Part shown: positions 26,741 to 35,503 of the stretch, piece after piece
Layout of the letters: each line of letters begins with the position of its first letter
How positions within the stretch are numbered: the first letter of the stretch is position 1
Assembly: GCF_042683405.1 (NCBI RefSeq)
Contig: NZ_JBHUJS010000001.1
Location: 310,001-374,000, forward strand
Length of the DNA: 64,000 bases
Direction: 5' to 3'
Origin: Telluria sp042683405
GTDB lineage: Bacteria; Pseudomonadota; Gammaproteobacteria; Burkholderiales; Burkholderiaceae_D
Notes under the pieces: model-generated
Told to the model about the DNA's origin: nothing
Database searches by the model: none
Seen by the model: only the letters and a program-made list of their open reading frames with translations
Position numbers and translations under genes: made by a program

Positions 26741-27919
26741 ATGGAAGACGTCGTCATCGTGTCGGCCGGCCGCACCGCGGTCGGTAAATTCGGGGGAGCC
26801 CTCGCCAAGGTCACGGCAGCCGAGCTCGGCGCCACCGTCATCAGGAACGTGCTGCAGCGCGCGGGACTGGAGCCCGGACTGGTCAACGAGGTGATCATGG
26901 GCCAGGTGCTGACTGCCGGCGCGGGCCAGAATCCGGCCCGCCAGGCTGCGCTCAAGGCCGGCCTGCCCGACATGGTGCCCGCGTTCACCGTCGGCAAGGT
27001 CTGCGGCAGCGGCCTCAAGGCCACGCACCTTGCGGCGCAGGCGATCCGCTGCGGCGACGCCGACATCATCGTGGCCGGCGGCCAGGAAAACATGAGCATG
27101 TCCCCGCACGTGCTGCCCAATTCGCGCGACGGCTTCCGCATGGGCGACACCAAGCTGGTCGACACCATGATCGTGGACGGCCTGTGGGACGTCTACAACC
27201 AGTACCACATGGGCGTCACGGCCGAAAACGTGGCCCGCAAATACAACATCTCGCGCGAAGAACAGGACGAATTCGCGGTGCGATCGCAGAACAAGGCCGA
27301 AGAAGCGCAAAAAGCAGGCCGCTTCCGCGACGAGATCATCCCGGTCGAGATCCCGGTCAAGAAGGGCACCGTGACCTTCGACCATGACGAATATCCCAAG
27401 CACGGCGCCACGCTGGAGTCGCTCGCCTCGCTGCGCCCGGCCTTCGACAAGGCCGGCACCGTCACCGCGGGCAATGCCTCCGGCATCAACGACGGCGCCG
27501 CTGCGGTGCTGATGATGTCCGCCTCGAAGGCGCGCGAACTGGGCCTCAAGCCGATGGCGCGCATCAAGGCCTATTCGTCGGCGGGCCTGGATCCGACCAT
27601 CATGGGCATGGGCCCGGTGTCGGCCACCCAGCTGTGCCTGAAAAAGGCCGGCTGGACCCACCAGGACCTCGACCTCATGGAAATCAACGAGGCGTTTGCC
27701 GCCCAGGCCATCGCGGTCAACCGCGAAATGGGCTGGGACACCAGCAAGATCAACGTGAACGGCGGCGCGATCGCCATCGGCCACCCGATCGGGGCCTCGG
27801 GCGCGCGCGTGCTGGTCACGCTGCTGTACGAAATGGCCCGCCGCGACGCCAGGTGCGGGCTCGCCAGCCTGTGCATCGGCGGCGGCATGGGGGTGGCGCT
27901 GGCAGTGGAACGCGACTGA
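26741..27919 (+). CDS. phaA: acetyl-CoA C-acetyltransferase (beta-ketothiolase)
   Basis: This 392-residue thiolase condenses two acetyl-CoA to acetoacetyl-CoA. The active-site residues are visible: Cys88 in GKVCGSGLK (acyl nucleophile), His348 in AIGHPIGASG and Cys378 in SLCIGGGMG. Length and the start MEDVVIVSAGRTAVGKFGG match biosynthetic thiolases of polyhydroxybutyrate producers. Directly downstream is the acetoacetyl-CoA reductase gene, so the pair most likely supplies 3-hydroxybutyryl-CoA for polyhydroxyalkanoate storage. The synthase gene phaC is not in the window. GGAGG precedes the ATG. Confidence 0.94.
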   Translation: MEDVVIVSAGRTAVGKFGGALAKVTAAELGATVIRNVLQRAGLEPGLVNEVIMGQVLTAGAGQNPARQAALKAGLPDMVPAFTVGKVCGSGLKATHLAAQAIRCGDADIIVAGGQENMSMSPHVLPNSRDGFRMGDTKLVDTMIVDGLWDVYNQYHMGVTAENVARKYNISREEQDEFAVRSQNKAEEAQKAGRFRDEIIPVEIPVKKGTVTFDHDEYPKHGATLESLASLRPAFDKAGTVTAGNASGINDGAAAVLMMSASKARELGLKPMARIKAYSSAGLDPTIMGMGPVSATQLCLKKAGWTHQDLDLMEINEAFAAQAIAVNREMGWDTSKINVNGGAIAIGHPIGASGARVLVTLLYEMARRDARCGLASLCIGGGMGVALAVERD

Positions 27920-27955
27920 AGCATTTTTTTCGAAACACAGGAACTGGAGATCACG

Positions 27956-28696
27956 ATGGCAAGAGTTGCATTGGTAACGGGCGGCATGGGTGGTTTGGGC
28001 GAGGCGATCTGCTTCAAGCTGGCTGCGCTGGGCTACAAGGTAGTGACCACTTTCTCGCCGGGGAACCCGAAGGTGGACGCATGGAAGAAATCGACCTCCG
28101 AGATGGGCTACGACTTCGCGGCCTATCCCTGCGATGTGTCGGACTTCGAGTCGGCACAGGAGTGCGTGCGCAAAGTGGAGCAGGAAGTCGGCAAGATCGA
28201 TGTGCTGGTCAATAACGCGGGCATCACGCGCGACATGACCTTCAAGAGGATGGACAAGGTCAACTGGGACATGGTCATCAAGACCAACCTGGACTCGGTC
28301 TTCAACATGACCAAGCCGGTGTGCGACGGCATGGTGGAACGGGGCTGGGGCCGCATCATCAACATCTCGTCGGTCAACGGCCAGAAGGGCGCGTTCGGCC
28401 AGACCAACTACTCGGCGGCCAAGGCCGGCATGCACGGCTTCACCAAGGCGCTGGCGCTGGAAGTGGCGCGCAAGGGCGTCACCGTGAACACCATCTCGCC
28501 GGGCTACATCGGTACCAAGATGGTCATGGAGATCCCGTCCGACGTCCTGGAAGGCAAGATCATCCCGCAGATCCCGATGGGGCGCCTGGGCAAGCCGGAG
28601 GAAGTGGCGGGCCTGGTGGCCTACCTCGCGTCCGATGAAGCGGCGTTCGTGACCGGCTCCAACATCGCCATCAACGGCGGCCAGCACATGTACTGA
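27956..28696 (+). CDS. phaB: acetoacetyl-CoA reductase
   Basis: This 246-residue short-chain dehydrogenase forms (R)-3-hydroxybutyryl-CoA with NADPH. It has the cofactor loop TGGMGGLGEA (residues 8-17), NNAG at 86-89, and the catalytic set Ser139, Tyr152 and Lys156 in the YSAAKAG stretch. GYIGTKMVMEIP, the lid and the ending GSNIAINGGQHMY are highly typical of PhaB. It follows phaA by 36 bp with AACTGGAGAT as ribosome-binding site. Transcription probably ends in the hairpin at 28705-28732. Confidence 0.95.
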   Translation: MARVALVTGGMGGLGEAICFKLAALGYKVVTTFSPGNPKVDAWKKSTSEMGYDFAAYPCDVSDFESAQECVRKVEQEVGKIDVLVNNAGITRDMTFKRMDKVNWDMVIKTNLDSVFNMTKPVCDGMVERGWGRIINISSVNGQKGAFGQTNYSAAKAGMHGFTKALALEVARKGVTVNTISPGYIGTKMVMEIPSDVLEGKIIPQIPMGRLGKPEEVAGLVAYLASDEAAFVTGSNIAINGGQHMY

Positions 28697-28704
28697 TGCA
28701 GTTC

Positions 28705-28732
28705 CGTCATTCCCGCGTGCGCGGGAATGACG
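28705..28732. repeat. ATTCCC-n8-GGGAAT palindromic repeat downstream of phaB
   Basis: A perfect 13-bp inverted repeat, CGTCATTCCCGCG, is separated by two bases from its complement, nine bases after the phaB stop. The core ATTCCC-n8-GGGAAT has the same layout as the neisserial dRS3 element and REP-like elements common in proteobacteria. No T tract follows, so a role in termination would be Rho-assisted at best. Confidence 0.85.
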
Positions 28733-28773
28733 CGCTCCGGCTACAATCAGGGTTGGACAACACCAACCCTGTT

Positions 28774-29730
28774 ATGCACGCCATTCCCACCTCGCTGTTC
28801 CCCCCGATCCAGCCGCTCAGGAGCGGCATGCTCGAGGTCGACGACCTCCACACCATCTACTGGGAGGAAGTCGGCAACCCTGCGGGCGTCCCGGTCCTGT
28901 TCCTGCACGGCGGCCCCGGCGCCGGGCTGTCGGTCCAGCACCGCCGCTTCTTCGACCCGCAGCACTACCGCGTGATCCTGTTCGACCAGCGCGGCGCCGG
29001 CAAGTCCACTCCGCTGGGCGAGTGGCGCAACAACACCACCCAGCTGCTGATCGAGGACATCGAGCGCCTGCGCACCATGTTCGGCATCGAGCAATGGCTG
29101 GTGTTCGGCGGCTCGTGGGGTTCGACGCTGGCGCTGGCCTACGGCGAGACGCATCCGCAGCGCTGCCTCGGCTTCGTGCTGCGCGGGATCTTCCTGTGCA
29201 CGCAGCGCGAGATCGACTGGTTCATCCACGGCGTCGAATGGTTCTATCCGGAGCTGTACGACGAATTTGTCGGGCACCTGCCGCCGGAGGAGCGCGCCGA
29301 CCCGCTGGCAGCCTATGTCGCGCGCATGCTGTGCGACGACCCCGAAAAGTACTGGCCCGCCGCACGCGCCTGGAGCCGCTTCGAAGGCCGGCGCGTTTTC
29401 CTGCTGCCGCACGGCGAAGAAGCGCCGTCCGACACGCTCGACCTGGGCGTGGGCCGGCTGGAGTCGCACTACATGGCCAACCTCGGATTCTTCGAGGAGG
29501 ACCAGCTGATGAAGCATGTCGGGCGCATCGCGCACCTTCCTTGCGTGATCGTGCAGGGTCGCTACGACGTGATCTGCCCGCCGGTGTCGGCCTACCGCCT
29601 GCACCAGGCCTGGCCGGGATCGACGCTGCGCATCGTGCCCGACGGCGGCCACGGCGCGCTGGAGCACGGGATTGCGCGCGAGCTGGTCGCCGCGACCGAG
29701 CAGTTCAAGCGCGACGGCCGCTTCTCGTGA
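28774..29730 (+). CDS. pip: prolyl aminopeptidase
   Basis: This 318-residue alpha/beta hydrolase of peptidase family S33 releases N-terminal proline from peptides in the cytosol. The oxyanion motif HGGPGAG is at 45-51 and the nucleophile elbow GGSWGS holds Ser114. The catalytic Asp is in VQGRYDVICPP and the His in DGGHGALEH. The N terminus LFPPIQPLRSGMLEVDDLHTIYWEE is diagnostic. I start at MHAIPTSL. A longer open frame reaches back into the dispersed palindrome and phaB, but carries no family sequence. Confidence 0.95.
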   Translation: MHAIPTSLFPPIQPLRSGMLEVDDLHTIYWEEVGNPAGVPVLFLHGGPGAGLSVQHRRFFDPQHYRVILFDQRGAGKSTPLGEWRNNTTQLLIEDIERLRTMFGIEQWLVFGGSWGSTLALAYGETHPQRCLGFVLRGIFLCTQREIDWFIHGVEWFYPELYDEFVGHLPPEERADPLAAYVARMLCDDPEKYWPAARAWSRFEGRRVFLLPHGEEAPSDTLDLGVGRLESHYMANLGFFEEDQLMKHVGRIAHLPCVIVQGRYDVICPPVSAYRLHQAWPGSTLRIVPDGGHGALEHGIARELVAATEQFKRDGRFS

Positions 29731-29788
29731 GCATGCGTGCCCGCAGCGGGCGGGCTGATACACTATTGCCAACTACCTGTCCCGCACC

Positions 29789-30253
29789 ATGCTCCAGATG
29801 AATCTCCAGTTTTCCGATATCGGCCACATGATCCAGTTGGCGATCGCGCCAACCTTCCTGCTCTCGGGCGTGGCCACCATGCTGATGGTCCTGATCAACC
29901 GCCTGGCGCGCATCATCGACCGCACCCGGGTGCTGGAGGACCGGCTCGACCGCGACTACAACGACCTGTGGCACGACGAACTGGACGTGCTGTACCAGCG
30001 CTCGCACCTGATCAACTACGCGATCACGCTGGCCACCGCCTGCGGCCTGATGGTCTGCCTGGTCATCGCGATGCTGTTCCTCGGCGATTCGGCCAACATC
30101 AGTCTCGACAAATACGTCGCGGCTGCCTTCGTGTTTGGCATGGTCGCGCTGATCGGCTGCTTCAGCTACCTGCTGCGCGAGATCTTCATCGCCGCGGCCG
30201 GGATGCGCAAGCATCGCCACCGCCGCAGCCCACGAAACATAGCAAAGAAATGA
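29789..30253 (+). CDS. DUF2721 family membrane protein
   Basis: This 154-residue inner-membrane protein has three hydrophobic segments, at about 12-35, 75-98 and 108-130. A basic cytoplasmic segment (INRLARIIDRTRVLEDRL) lies between the first and second. This is the layout of DUF2721, a family of unknown function that usually starts close to DIGHMIQLAIAPTFLLSG. An in-frame ATG three codons later (MNLQFSD) is equally plausible as start. The C terminus is strongly basic. It is followed after 7 bp by the next small gene. Confidence 0.85.
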   Translation: MLQMNLQFSDIGHMIQLAIAPTFLLSGVATMLMVLINRLARIIDRTRVLEDRLDRDYNDLWHDELDVLYQRSHLINYAITLATACGLMVCLVIAMLFLGDSANISLDKYVAAAFVFGMVALIGCFSYLLREIFIAAAGMRKHRHRRSPRNIAKK

Positions 30254-30260
30254 GTACCGC

Positions 30261-30713
30261 ATGCACGACTATCAACGTCCTCCCACTCTGCACCGCTACG
30301 GGCAGCAGGCCGAACTCGAACTGGCGCTGCGCGAGGGCCAGTTCCGGCTGCTCGCTTCGGGCAACTGCCTGACGCTGGGCTTCTCCACGGCCTGGGACCC
30401 GGCGCTGTTCGACCTGCATGGCGCCGACGCCTGCCTGATCATCCATAACACCGAGGAGTTCGGCGAACGCCTGCACCGCGCGGTGCAGCGCACGCTGCCC
30501 AACTGGGCCGGCATCGACGGCGCGGTCGAATACCACGGCCGCTCGCCGCTGGGCGCGACCTTCACCAGGACGCGCGAGGAGCGCAACGAGCGCGAGTGGC
30601 TGTTCGCGTGGCGGCCGATGCACTCGCAAATGAGCATGAATCCGGTGACGGTGCGGATCGGCAGCATCGAACAGTTCGCCGAGCTGCGGGCGCGCGACGC
30701 TTACGTCTCCTAA
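30261..30713 (+). CDS. conserved hypothetical protein, 150 aa
   Basis: I do not recognise a family. The protein is predicted soluble with no signal peptide. It is of mixed alpha/beta composition with several Trp and His residues (WDPALFDLHGADACLIIHNTEEFGERLHRAVQ). The reading frame shows normal codon bias for this genome. It begins 7 bp after the DUF2721 gene, so co-transcription is likely. It ends just before a copy of the dispersed GGGGAC repeat. No function is proposed. Confidence 0.7.
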   Translation: MHDYQRPPTLHRYGQQAELELALREGQFRLLASGNCLTLGFSTAWDPALFDLHGADACLIIHNTEEFGERLHRAVQRTLPNWAGIDGAVEYHGRSPLGATFTRTREERNEREWLFAWRPMHSQMSMNPVTVRIGSIEQFAELRARDAYVS

Positions 30714-30723
30714 CACGCTGCGA

Positions 30724-30737
30724 GGGGACTGGCCCCT
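30724..30737. repeat. GGGAC/GTCCC-type repeat, diverged half element
   Basis: GGGGACTGGCCCC begins 11 bases after the stop of the 150-residue hypothetical gene. Only half of the element is kept, with one central change. Confidence 0.55.
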
Positions 30738-30805
30738 TGCGATTAGTGCCAACGTTCTAGCCAATCTGGGTTGTAATGCAGCTTTAGCATCCACCACCCG
30801 CGACC

Positions 30806-32836
30806 ATGCCCGAGACGACCTACCCGCACCTGCTGCGCCCCCTTGACCTTGGCTTCACCACGCTGCGCAACCGCGTCGTCATGGGGTCGATGCACACGGG
30901 CCTGGAGGACCGCTTCTACCATTACGGGAAGCTGGCCGAGTTCTACCGCGAGCGCGCACGCGGCGGCGTCGGACTGATCGTCACCGGCGGCATCGCGCCG
31001 AACCGGCAGGGCTGGCTGGCGCCGTTCGGCGGCACCATGAACTCGGTGTTCGACACCTTCAACCACCGCCGCGTGACCAGGGCCGTGCACGAGGAGGGCG
31101 GCAAGATCGTCATGCAGATCCTGCACGCCGGGCGCTACGGCTACCAGCCCTTCGTGGTGTCGGCATCGGCGGTCAAGTCGCCGATCTCGAAGTTCACGCC
31201 GAAAGAGCTGGACGAGGCGGGCATCGAAAAGACCATCCGCGCCTACATCTCGGCGGCGAAGCTGGCCCGCAAGGCCGGCTACGACGGCGTCGAGATCATG
31301 GGCAGCGAAGGCTACCTGATCAACCAGTTCCTGTGCCAGCGCACCAACAAGCGCACCGACCGCTGGGGCGGCAGCATCGAAAACCGCATGCGCCTGCCGG
31401 TCGAGATCGTGCGCCGCATGCGCGCGGCCGTGGGGACGGACTTCATCATCATGTACCGCCATTCCCTGCTCGACCTGGTCGAAGGCGGCAACGACTGGGA
31501 CGACGTGGTCGCCGTCGCCAAGGCGCTGGAGCAGGCCGGCGTCACCATCCTGAACAGCGGCTACGGCTGGCACGAGGCGCGCATTCCCACCATCGTCACC
31601 TCGGTGCCGCGCGCGGCATTCGCCAGCATCGCCGGCAAGCTGCGGCGTGAACTGCGCATTCCGGTGGTGGCCTCGAACCGCATCAACATGCCGGCCGAAG
31701 CGGAAGCGGTGCTGGCGCGCGGCGACGCCGACATGGTGTCGATGGCCCGCCCGTTCCTGGCCGACCCGGAGCTGGTCGCGAAAGCGGCAAGCGGGCGCAC
31801 CGACGAAATCAACACCTGCATCGGCTGCAACCAGGCCTGCCTCGACCACACCTTCTCGAACAAGCGCGCGACCTGCCTCGTCAACCCGCGCGCGTGCTAC
31901 GAGACGGAGCTGGTCCTGCGCCGCAAGCCGGTGGCGCGCAAGGTCGCGGTGGTGGGCGCCGGGCCGGCCGGCCTGTCGGCCGCGACGGCGGCGGCCGAAT
32001 GCGGGCATGACGTCACCCTGTTCGAGGCAAGCGGCACGATCGGCGGCCAGTTCCGGATCGCGATGCAGATCCCCGGCAAGGAGGAATTCGCGGAGACGCT
32101 GCGCTACTTCACCCGCAAGATCGAGCTGACCGGCGTGAAAGTGGAGCGGAATCGGCGCGTGACGCGCGAGGATCTCGCCGGCTTCGACGAGGTGATCGTT
32201 GCGACCGGCGTGGTGGTGCGCAAGCCGCGCATCGAGGGCATCGACCACCCGATGGTGCTGTCGTACGTGGATGTGTTGCGCGACAAGGCCCCGGTGGGCG
32301 AGCGCGTGGCGATCATCGGCGCGGGCGGCGTGGGCTTCGATACCGCGGAATACCTCGTTCACAACCCGGCCGTGCCGCTGCCGCTGTCGCCGCGCACCTG
32401 GGCGGGAGAGTGGGGCGTCGACCTGGAGATGGAATCGCCGGCCGGCCTGACCGAGCCGGAAGCGCCGCATCCGGCCCGCAAGGTATACCTCATGCAGCGC
32501 AAGACCAGCAAGCCGGGTGCTGGGCTGGGCAAGACCTCGGGCTGGGTGCACCGCGCGACGCTGGTGCGCAATGGCGTGACCATGATGGCGGGCGTGCAGT
32601 ACGACCGCATCGACGACCGCGGGCTGCACATCACCGTCAACGGCGAGCAGCGCGTGGTGGAGGTCGATAACGTGGTGATCTGTGCGGGGCAGGAAAGCCT
32701 GGCGGACCTGATGCCGGCCGAGGGTGCGGCGAGCGGCGTGCCGCGCTATCACAAGATCGGCGGGGCGGCGCTGGCGTCGGAGCTGGATGCCAAGCGGGCG
32801 ATCCGCGAAGGATTCGAGCTCGCCGCCAGCCTTTGA
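30806..32836 (+). CDS. fadH: NADPH-dependent 2,4-dienoyl-CoA reductase
   Basis: This 676-residue iron-sulfur flavoprotein reduces 2,4-dienoyl-CoA during beta-oxidation of polyunsaturated fatty acids. The N-terminal TIM barrel (about 1-340) is of the old-yellow-enzyme type, with NRVVMGSMHTGLED, FLCQRTNKRTDRWGGS and SMARPFLADPELV. A cysteine cluster CIGCNQACLDH...ATCLVNP (about 338-362) binds the 4Fe-4S centre. The C-terminal part has two dinucleotide folds, VAVVGAGPAGLSAA for FAD and VAIIGAGGVGFDTAEYL for NADPH. It is a single gene convergent with the KAS III gene. Confidence 0.95.
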   Translation: MPETTYPHLLRPLDLGFTTLRNRVVMGSMHTGLEDRFYHYGKLAEFYRERARGGVGLIVTGGIAPNRQGWLAPFGGTMNSVFDTFNHRRVTRAVHEEGGKIVMQILHAGRYGYQPFVVSASAVKSPISKFTPKELDEAGIEKTIRAYISAAKLARKAGYDGVEIMGSEGYLINQFLCQRTNKRTDRWGGSIENRMRLPVEIVRRMRAAVGTDFIIMYRHSLLDLVEGGNDWDDVVAVAKALEQAGVTILNSGYGWHEARIPTIVTSVPRAAFASIAGKLRRELRIPVVASNRINMPAEAEAVLARGDADMVSMARPFLADPELVAKAASGRTDEINTCIGCNQACLDHTFSNKRATCLVNPRACYETELVLRRKPVARKVAVVGAGPAGLSAATAAAECGHDVTLFEASGTIGGQFRIAMQIPGKEEFAETLRYFTRKIELTGVKVERNRRVTREDLAGFDEVIVATGVVVRKPRIEGIDHPMVLSYVDVLRDKAPVGERVAIIGAGGVGFDTAEYLVHNPAVPLPLSPRTWAGEWGVDLEMESPAGLTEPEAPHPARKVYLMQRKTSKPGAGLGKTSGWVHRATLVRNGVTMMAGVQYDRIDDRGLHITVNGEQRVVEVDNVVICAGQESLADLMPAEGAASGVPRYHKIGGAALASELDAKRAIREGFELAASL

Positions 32837-32842
32837 GCAGTA

Positions 32843-32869
32843 GGGGACCGTCCCGTCGGGACTGCCCCC
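32843..32869. repeat. GGGAC/GTCCC repeat between convergent fadH and KAS III genes
   Basis: GGGGACCGTCCC, then GTC, then GGGACTGCCCCC fills most of the 42-bp gap between two convergent stop codons. Confidence 0.75.
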
Positions 32870-32878
32870 TGCATTGTT

Positions 32879-34000
32879 CTAGCGCTTGCGGACGACGACG
32901 CAGCCGATCGAGTAGCCGGCGCCGAACGAGCAGATGACGCCCAGGTCGCCCGCCTTCAGGTCGTCCTGGTACTTGTGGAAGGCGATGATCGAGCCGGCCG
33001 ACGAGGTGTTGGCGTATGTGTCGAGGATGACCGGCGCTTCGTCCGGCTCCGCTTCGCGCCCCAGCAGCATGCGCGCGATCAGCTGGTTCATGCTCAGGTT
33101 GGCCTGGTGCAGCCAGAAGCGCCGAACCTGCTCCACCTTCAGCCCGGCCGAGGCCACGGTCGCGGCGATCATCTCGGCCGCCATCGGGCACACTTCCTTG
33201 AACACCTTGCGGCCCTGCTGGCGGAACAGCTTGTCCGGCTTGCCCACGCCCGTCTCGTCGAAGCGGTTGAGGAAGCCGAAGTTGTTGCGGATGTTGTTCG
33301 AGAACGAGGTCTTGAGCTTCGATTCGACGATCTCGAACTGGTGCTCCGACACGGCGGTATCGGCCGCTTCCACCACGATCGCGGTGCACGCGTCGCCAAA
33401 GATGAAGTGGCTGTCGCGGTCGCGGAAATTCAGGTGGCCGCTGGTGATCTCCGGATTGAGCACGAGCACGGCGCGCGCCTGGCCGCTCTGCACGGCCGAG
33501 GCGGCGGTCTGGATGCCGAAGGTGGCGGAGGAACAGGCCACGTTCATGTCGAAACCGAAGCCGTCGATGCCCAGTGCCTGCTGCACTTCCACCGCCATCG
33601 CCGGGTAGGCGCGCTGCATGTTGGAGCAGGCAACCAGCACCATGTCGATGTCGGCGGCGCTGCGCCCGGCGCGGGCCAGCGCGTCGCGCGCGGCGGCCAC
33701 GCAGATTTCCGCCTGCAGCGACAGCTCGTCGTCGCCGCGCTCGGGGATGCGCGCCACCATGCGCTCCGGATCGAGGATGCCGGTCTTTTCCATCACGTAG
33801 CGCGACTTGATGCCGGACGCTTTTTCGATGAAGGCGCTGCTGGATGGTTCGATCGCGGCCACCTCGCCCGCAGCGATCGCCTCGGCGTTGGCGGCGTTGA
33901 ATTTTTCGGCATAGGCGTTGAACGCCGTTACCAGTTCGTCATTCGAGATCGAATGCGGGGGCGTGAACAGTCCGGTGCCGCTGATGACGACTTGTTTCAT
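32879..34000 (-). CDS. beta-ketoacyl-ACP synthase III (FabH-like)
   Basis: This 373-residue thiolase-fold condensing enzyme has the KAS III triad: Cys156 in MNVACSSATFG, His298 in WLHQANLSM and Asn331 in TYANTSSAGS. It is about 50 residues longer than E. coli FabH because of insertions near residues 30-60 and 220-265. This suggests an accessory KAS III with a special starter unit rather than the core fatty-acid FabH. It stands alone, with no plsX or fabD neighbours, and is convergent with fadH. It should join an acyl-CoA to malonyl-ACP, but the chain length cannot be inferred. Confidence 0.88.
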   Translation of the reverse strand: MKQVVISGTGLFTPPHSISNDELVTAFNAYAEKFNAANAEAIAAGEVAAIEPSSSAFIEKASGIKSRYVMEKTGILDPERMVARIPERGDDELSLQAEICVAAARDALARAGRSAADIDMVLVACSNMQRAYPAMAVEVQQALGIDGFGFDMNVACSSATFGIQTAASAVQSGQARAVLVLNPEITSGHLNFRDRDSHFIFGDACTAIVVEAADTAVSEHQFEIVESKLKTSFSNNIRNNFGFLNRFDETGVGKPDKLFRQQGRKVFKEVCPMAAEMIAATVASAGLKVEQVRRFWLHQANLSMNQLIARMLLGREAEPDEAPVILDTYANTSSAGSIIAFHKYQDDLKAGDLGVICSFGAGYSIGCVVVRKR

Positions 34001-34060
34001 GTGTAAATATCCTGTGCTGGCAAGCGGCCAATTCTACACATCCGCATTGGTGCGCGGACT

Positions 34061-35503
34061 CTAATGTCCTGCGTTCGCGGGCGGCAGCGCTGCGGTGCGG
34101 GTGGCGGACGCGGAGAGCGCCACGCTTTCGCCTTTCAGGTGGCGGATGGCCTGGAGCAGCTGGAAGTCGTCCGGGGCGCCGAATTCCGGCGGCTTGCGCT
34201 TGCCCTGCGCCAGGTACTGGGCGAGCTCCTGCCCGGTGCTGGCGCGCGCCTCGCGCACGGTATCGTGGCCGCGTTCGTTGGACAGGTGGTGCGCCAGGTC
34301 CGCCTCGCGCACGCGCAGCGCGTTCAGGCCGTCGCCGTCCACCGTTTCGTCCACCGGCAGGTCGGGCACGATGCCGCGCGCCTGGATCGAGCGGCCATTC
34401 GGCGTGTAGTAGCGCGCGGTGGTCAGCTTGACCGCGGTGTCGTTGACCAGCGGCCGCACGGTCTGCACCGAACCCTTGCCGAAAGTGCGCGAGCCCATGA
34501 TGGTGGCGCGGCGGTGGTCCTGCAGCGCGCCTGCCACGATTTCGGAAGCGGAGGCGGAGCCGGAATTGACCAGCACCACCATCGGCAGGTGCTTGAAGGC
34601 AGCGGGCAGCACGGCCAGCGGATCGGCGTCGCCGCTCAGCACATAGTATTCGGGCCGGCCAAGGTACTGCTGGCGCGAGTCGGCCAGCTGGCCGTTGGTG
34701 GACACGATGTGGGCGCCCCGCGGCAGGAAGGCGGCGGCGACGCCGATGGCGCCCTGCAGCAGGCCGCCCGGATCGTTGCGCAGGTCGAGCACGAGTCCCT
34801 TGAGGCGCGGTTCCTGCTGGTGCAGCGCCGCCAGGCTGCGCGCCATGTCCTCCACGGTCGGTTCCTGGAACTGGGCGATGCGCAGCCAGGCGTAGCCCGG
34901 TTCGACGATCTTCGCCTTGACGCTTTTCTGGACGATTTCCTGGCGCGTGAGCGTGAACGTGAGCGGCGCGGGTTCGCCGCTGCGCAGCACGGTGAGCACG
35001 ACGGTGGAATTGGGCTCGCCGCGGATTTTCTTGATGATCTCGGAGATGGGCATGCCGCGGACCGAGACCGCATCGACGCGCGCGATCAGGTCGCCGGCCT
35101 TGATGCCGGCCAGGTGAGCCGGCGAGCCTTCGATCGGCGCGGCGATGCGCAGGTAGCCGTCTTCGTGCTCGCCCGCTTCGATACCCAGGCCGACGAAGCG
35201 GCCCTGCGTGCCCTCGCGCAGCTCGCGATAGGCTTTCTTGTCGAGGAAGGCGGAATGGGGGTCGAGCGAGGCGACCATGCCGTTGATCGCTTCGGTCAGC
35301 AGCTTGCGGTCGTCCACCGACTCCACGTAGTCGGACTTGATCAGGCCGTACACATTGGCCAGCTGGTGCAGCTGCTCGACCGGAATCGACGGCGCCACCG
35401 GGCGCTGGGCAATCGCTGAAAACTGCATCGAAATGGCCACGCCGGCGACGACGCCGATTCCCACCAGGCCAACATTCTTGAGTTTGGAGCCAAGGGTTCG
35501 CAC
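34061..35503 (-). CDS. S41-family carboxy-terminal processing protease
   Basis: The protein has 480 residues. An N-terminal signal or anchor helix (about 8-32) leads to a periplasmic CtpA-type protease. The PDZ domain covers about 100-190 (GLGIEAGEHEDGYLRIAAP, GSPAHLAGIKAGDLI). The catalytic Ser lies within SGSASASEI (314-322) and the catalytic Lys is Lys343 in FGKGSVQT. It should trim or degrade periplasmic proteins from the C terminus. The Ala-rich C-terminal extension of about 100 residues is outside the core. Translation begins at a GTG. It is monocistronic and divergent from the TonB-receptor region. Confidence 0.92.
   Translation of the reverse strand: MRTLGSKLKNVGLVGIGVVAGVAISMQFSAIAQRPVAPSIPVEQLHQLANVYGLIKSDYVESVDDRKLLTEAINGMVASLDPHSAFLDKKAYRELREGTQGRFVGLGIEAGEHEDGYLRIAAPIEGSPAHLAGIKAGDLIARVDAVSVRGMPISEIIKKIRGEPNSTVVLTVLRSGEPAPLTFTLTRQEIVQKSVKAKIVEPGYAWLRIAQFQEPTVEDMARSLAALHQQEPRLKGLVLDLRNDPGGLLQGAIGVAAAFLPRGAHIVSTNGQLADSRQQYLGRPEYYVLSGDADPLAVLPAAFKHLPMVVLVNSGSASASEIVAGALQDHRRATIMGSRTFGKGSVQTVRPLVNDTAVKLTTARYYTPNGRSIQARGIVPDLPVDETVDGDGLNALRVREADLAHHLSNERGHDTVREARASTGQELAQYLAQGKRKPPEFGAPDDFQLLQAIRHLKGESVALSASATRTAALPPANAGH

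Noticed and set aside
30743..32752. Open frame of 669 codons antisense to fadH
   Set aside because: Antisense shadow with biased composition; fadH is intact with all cofactor motifs.
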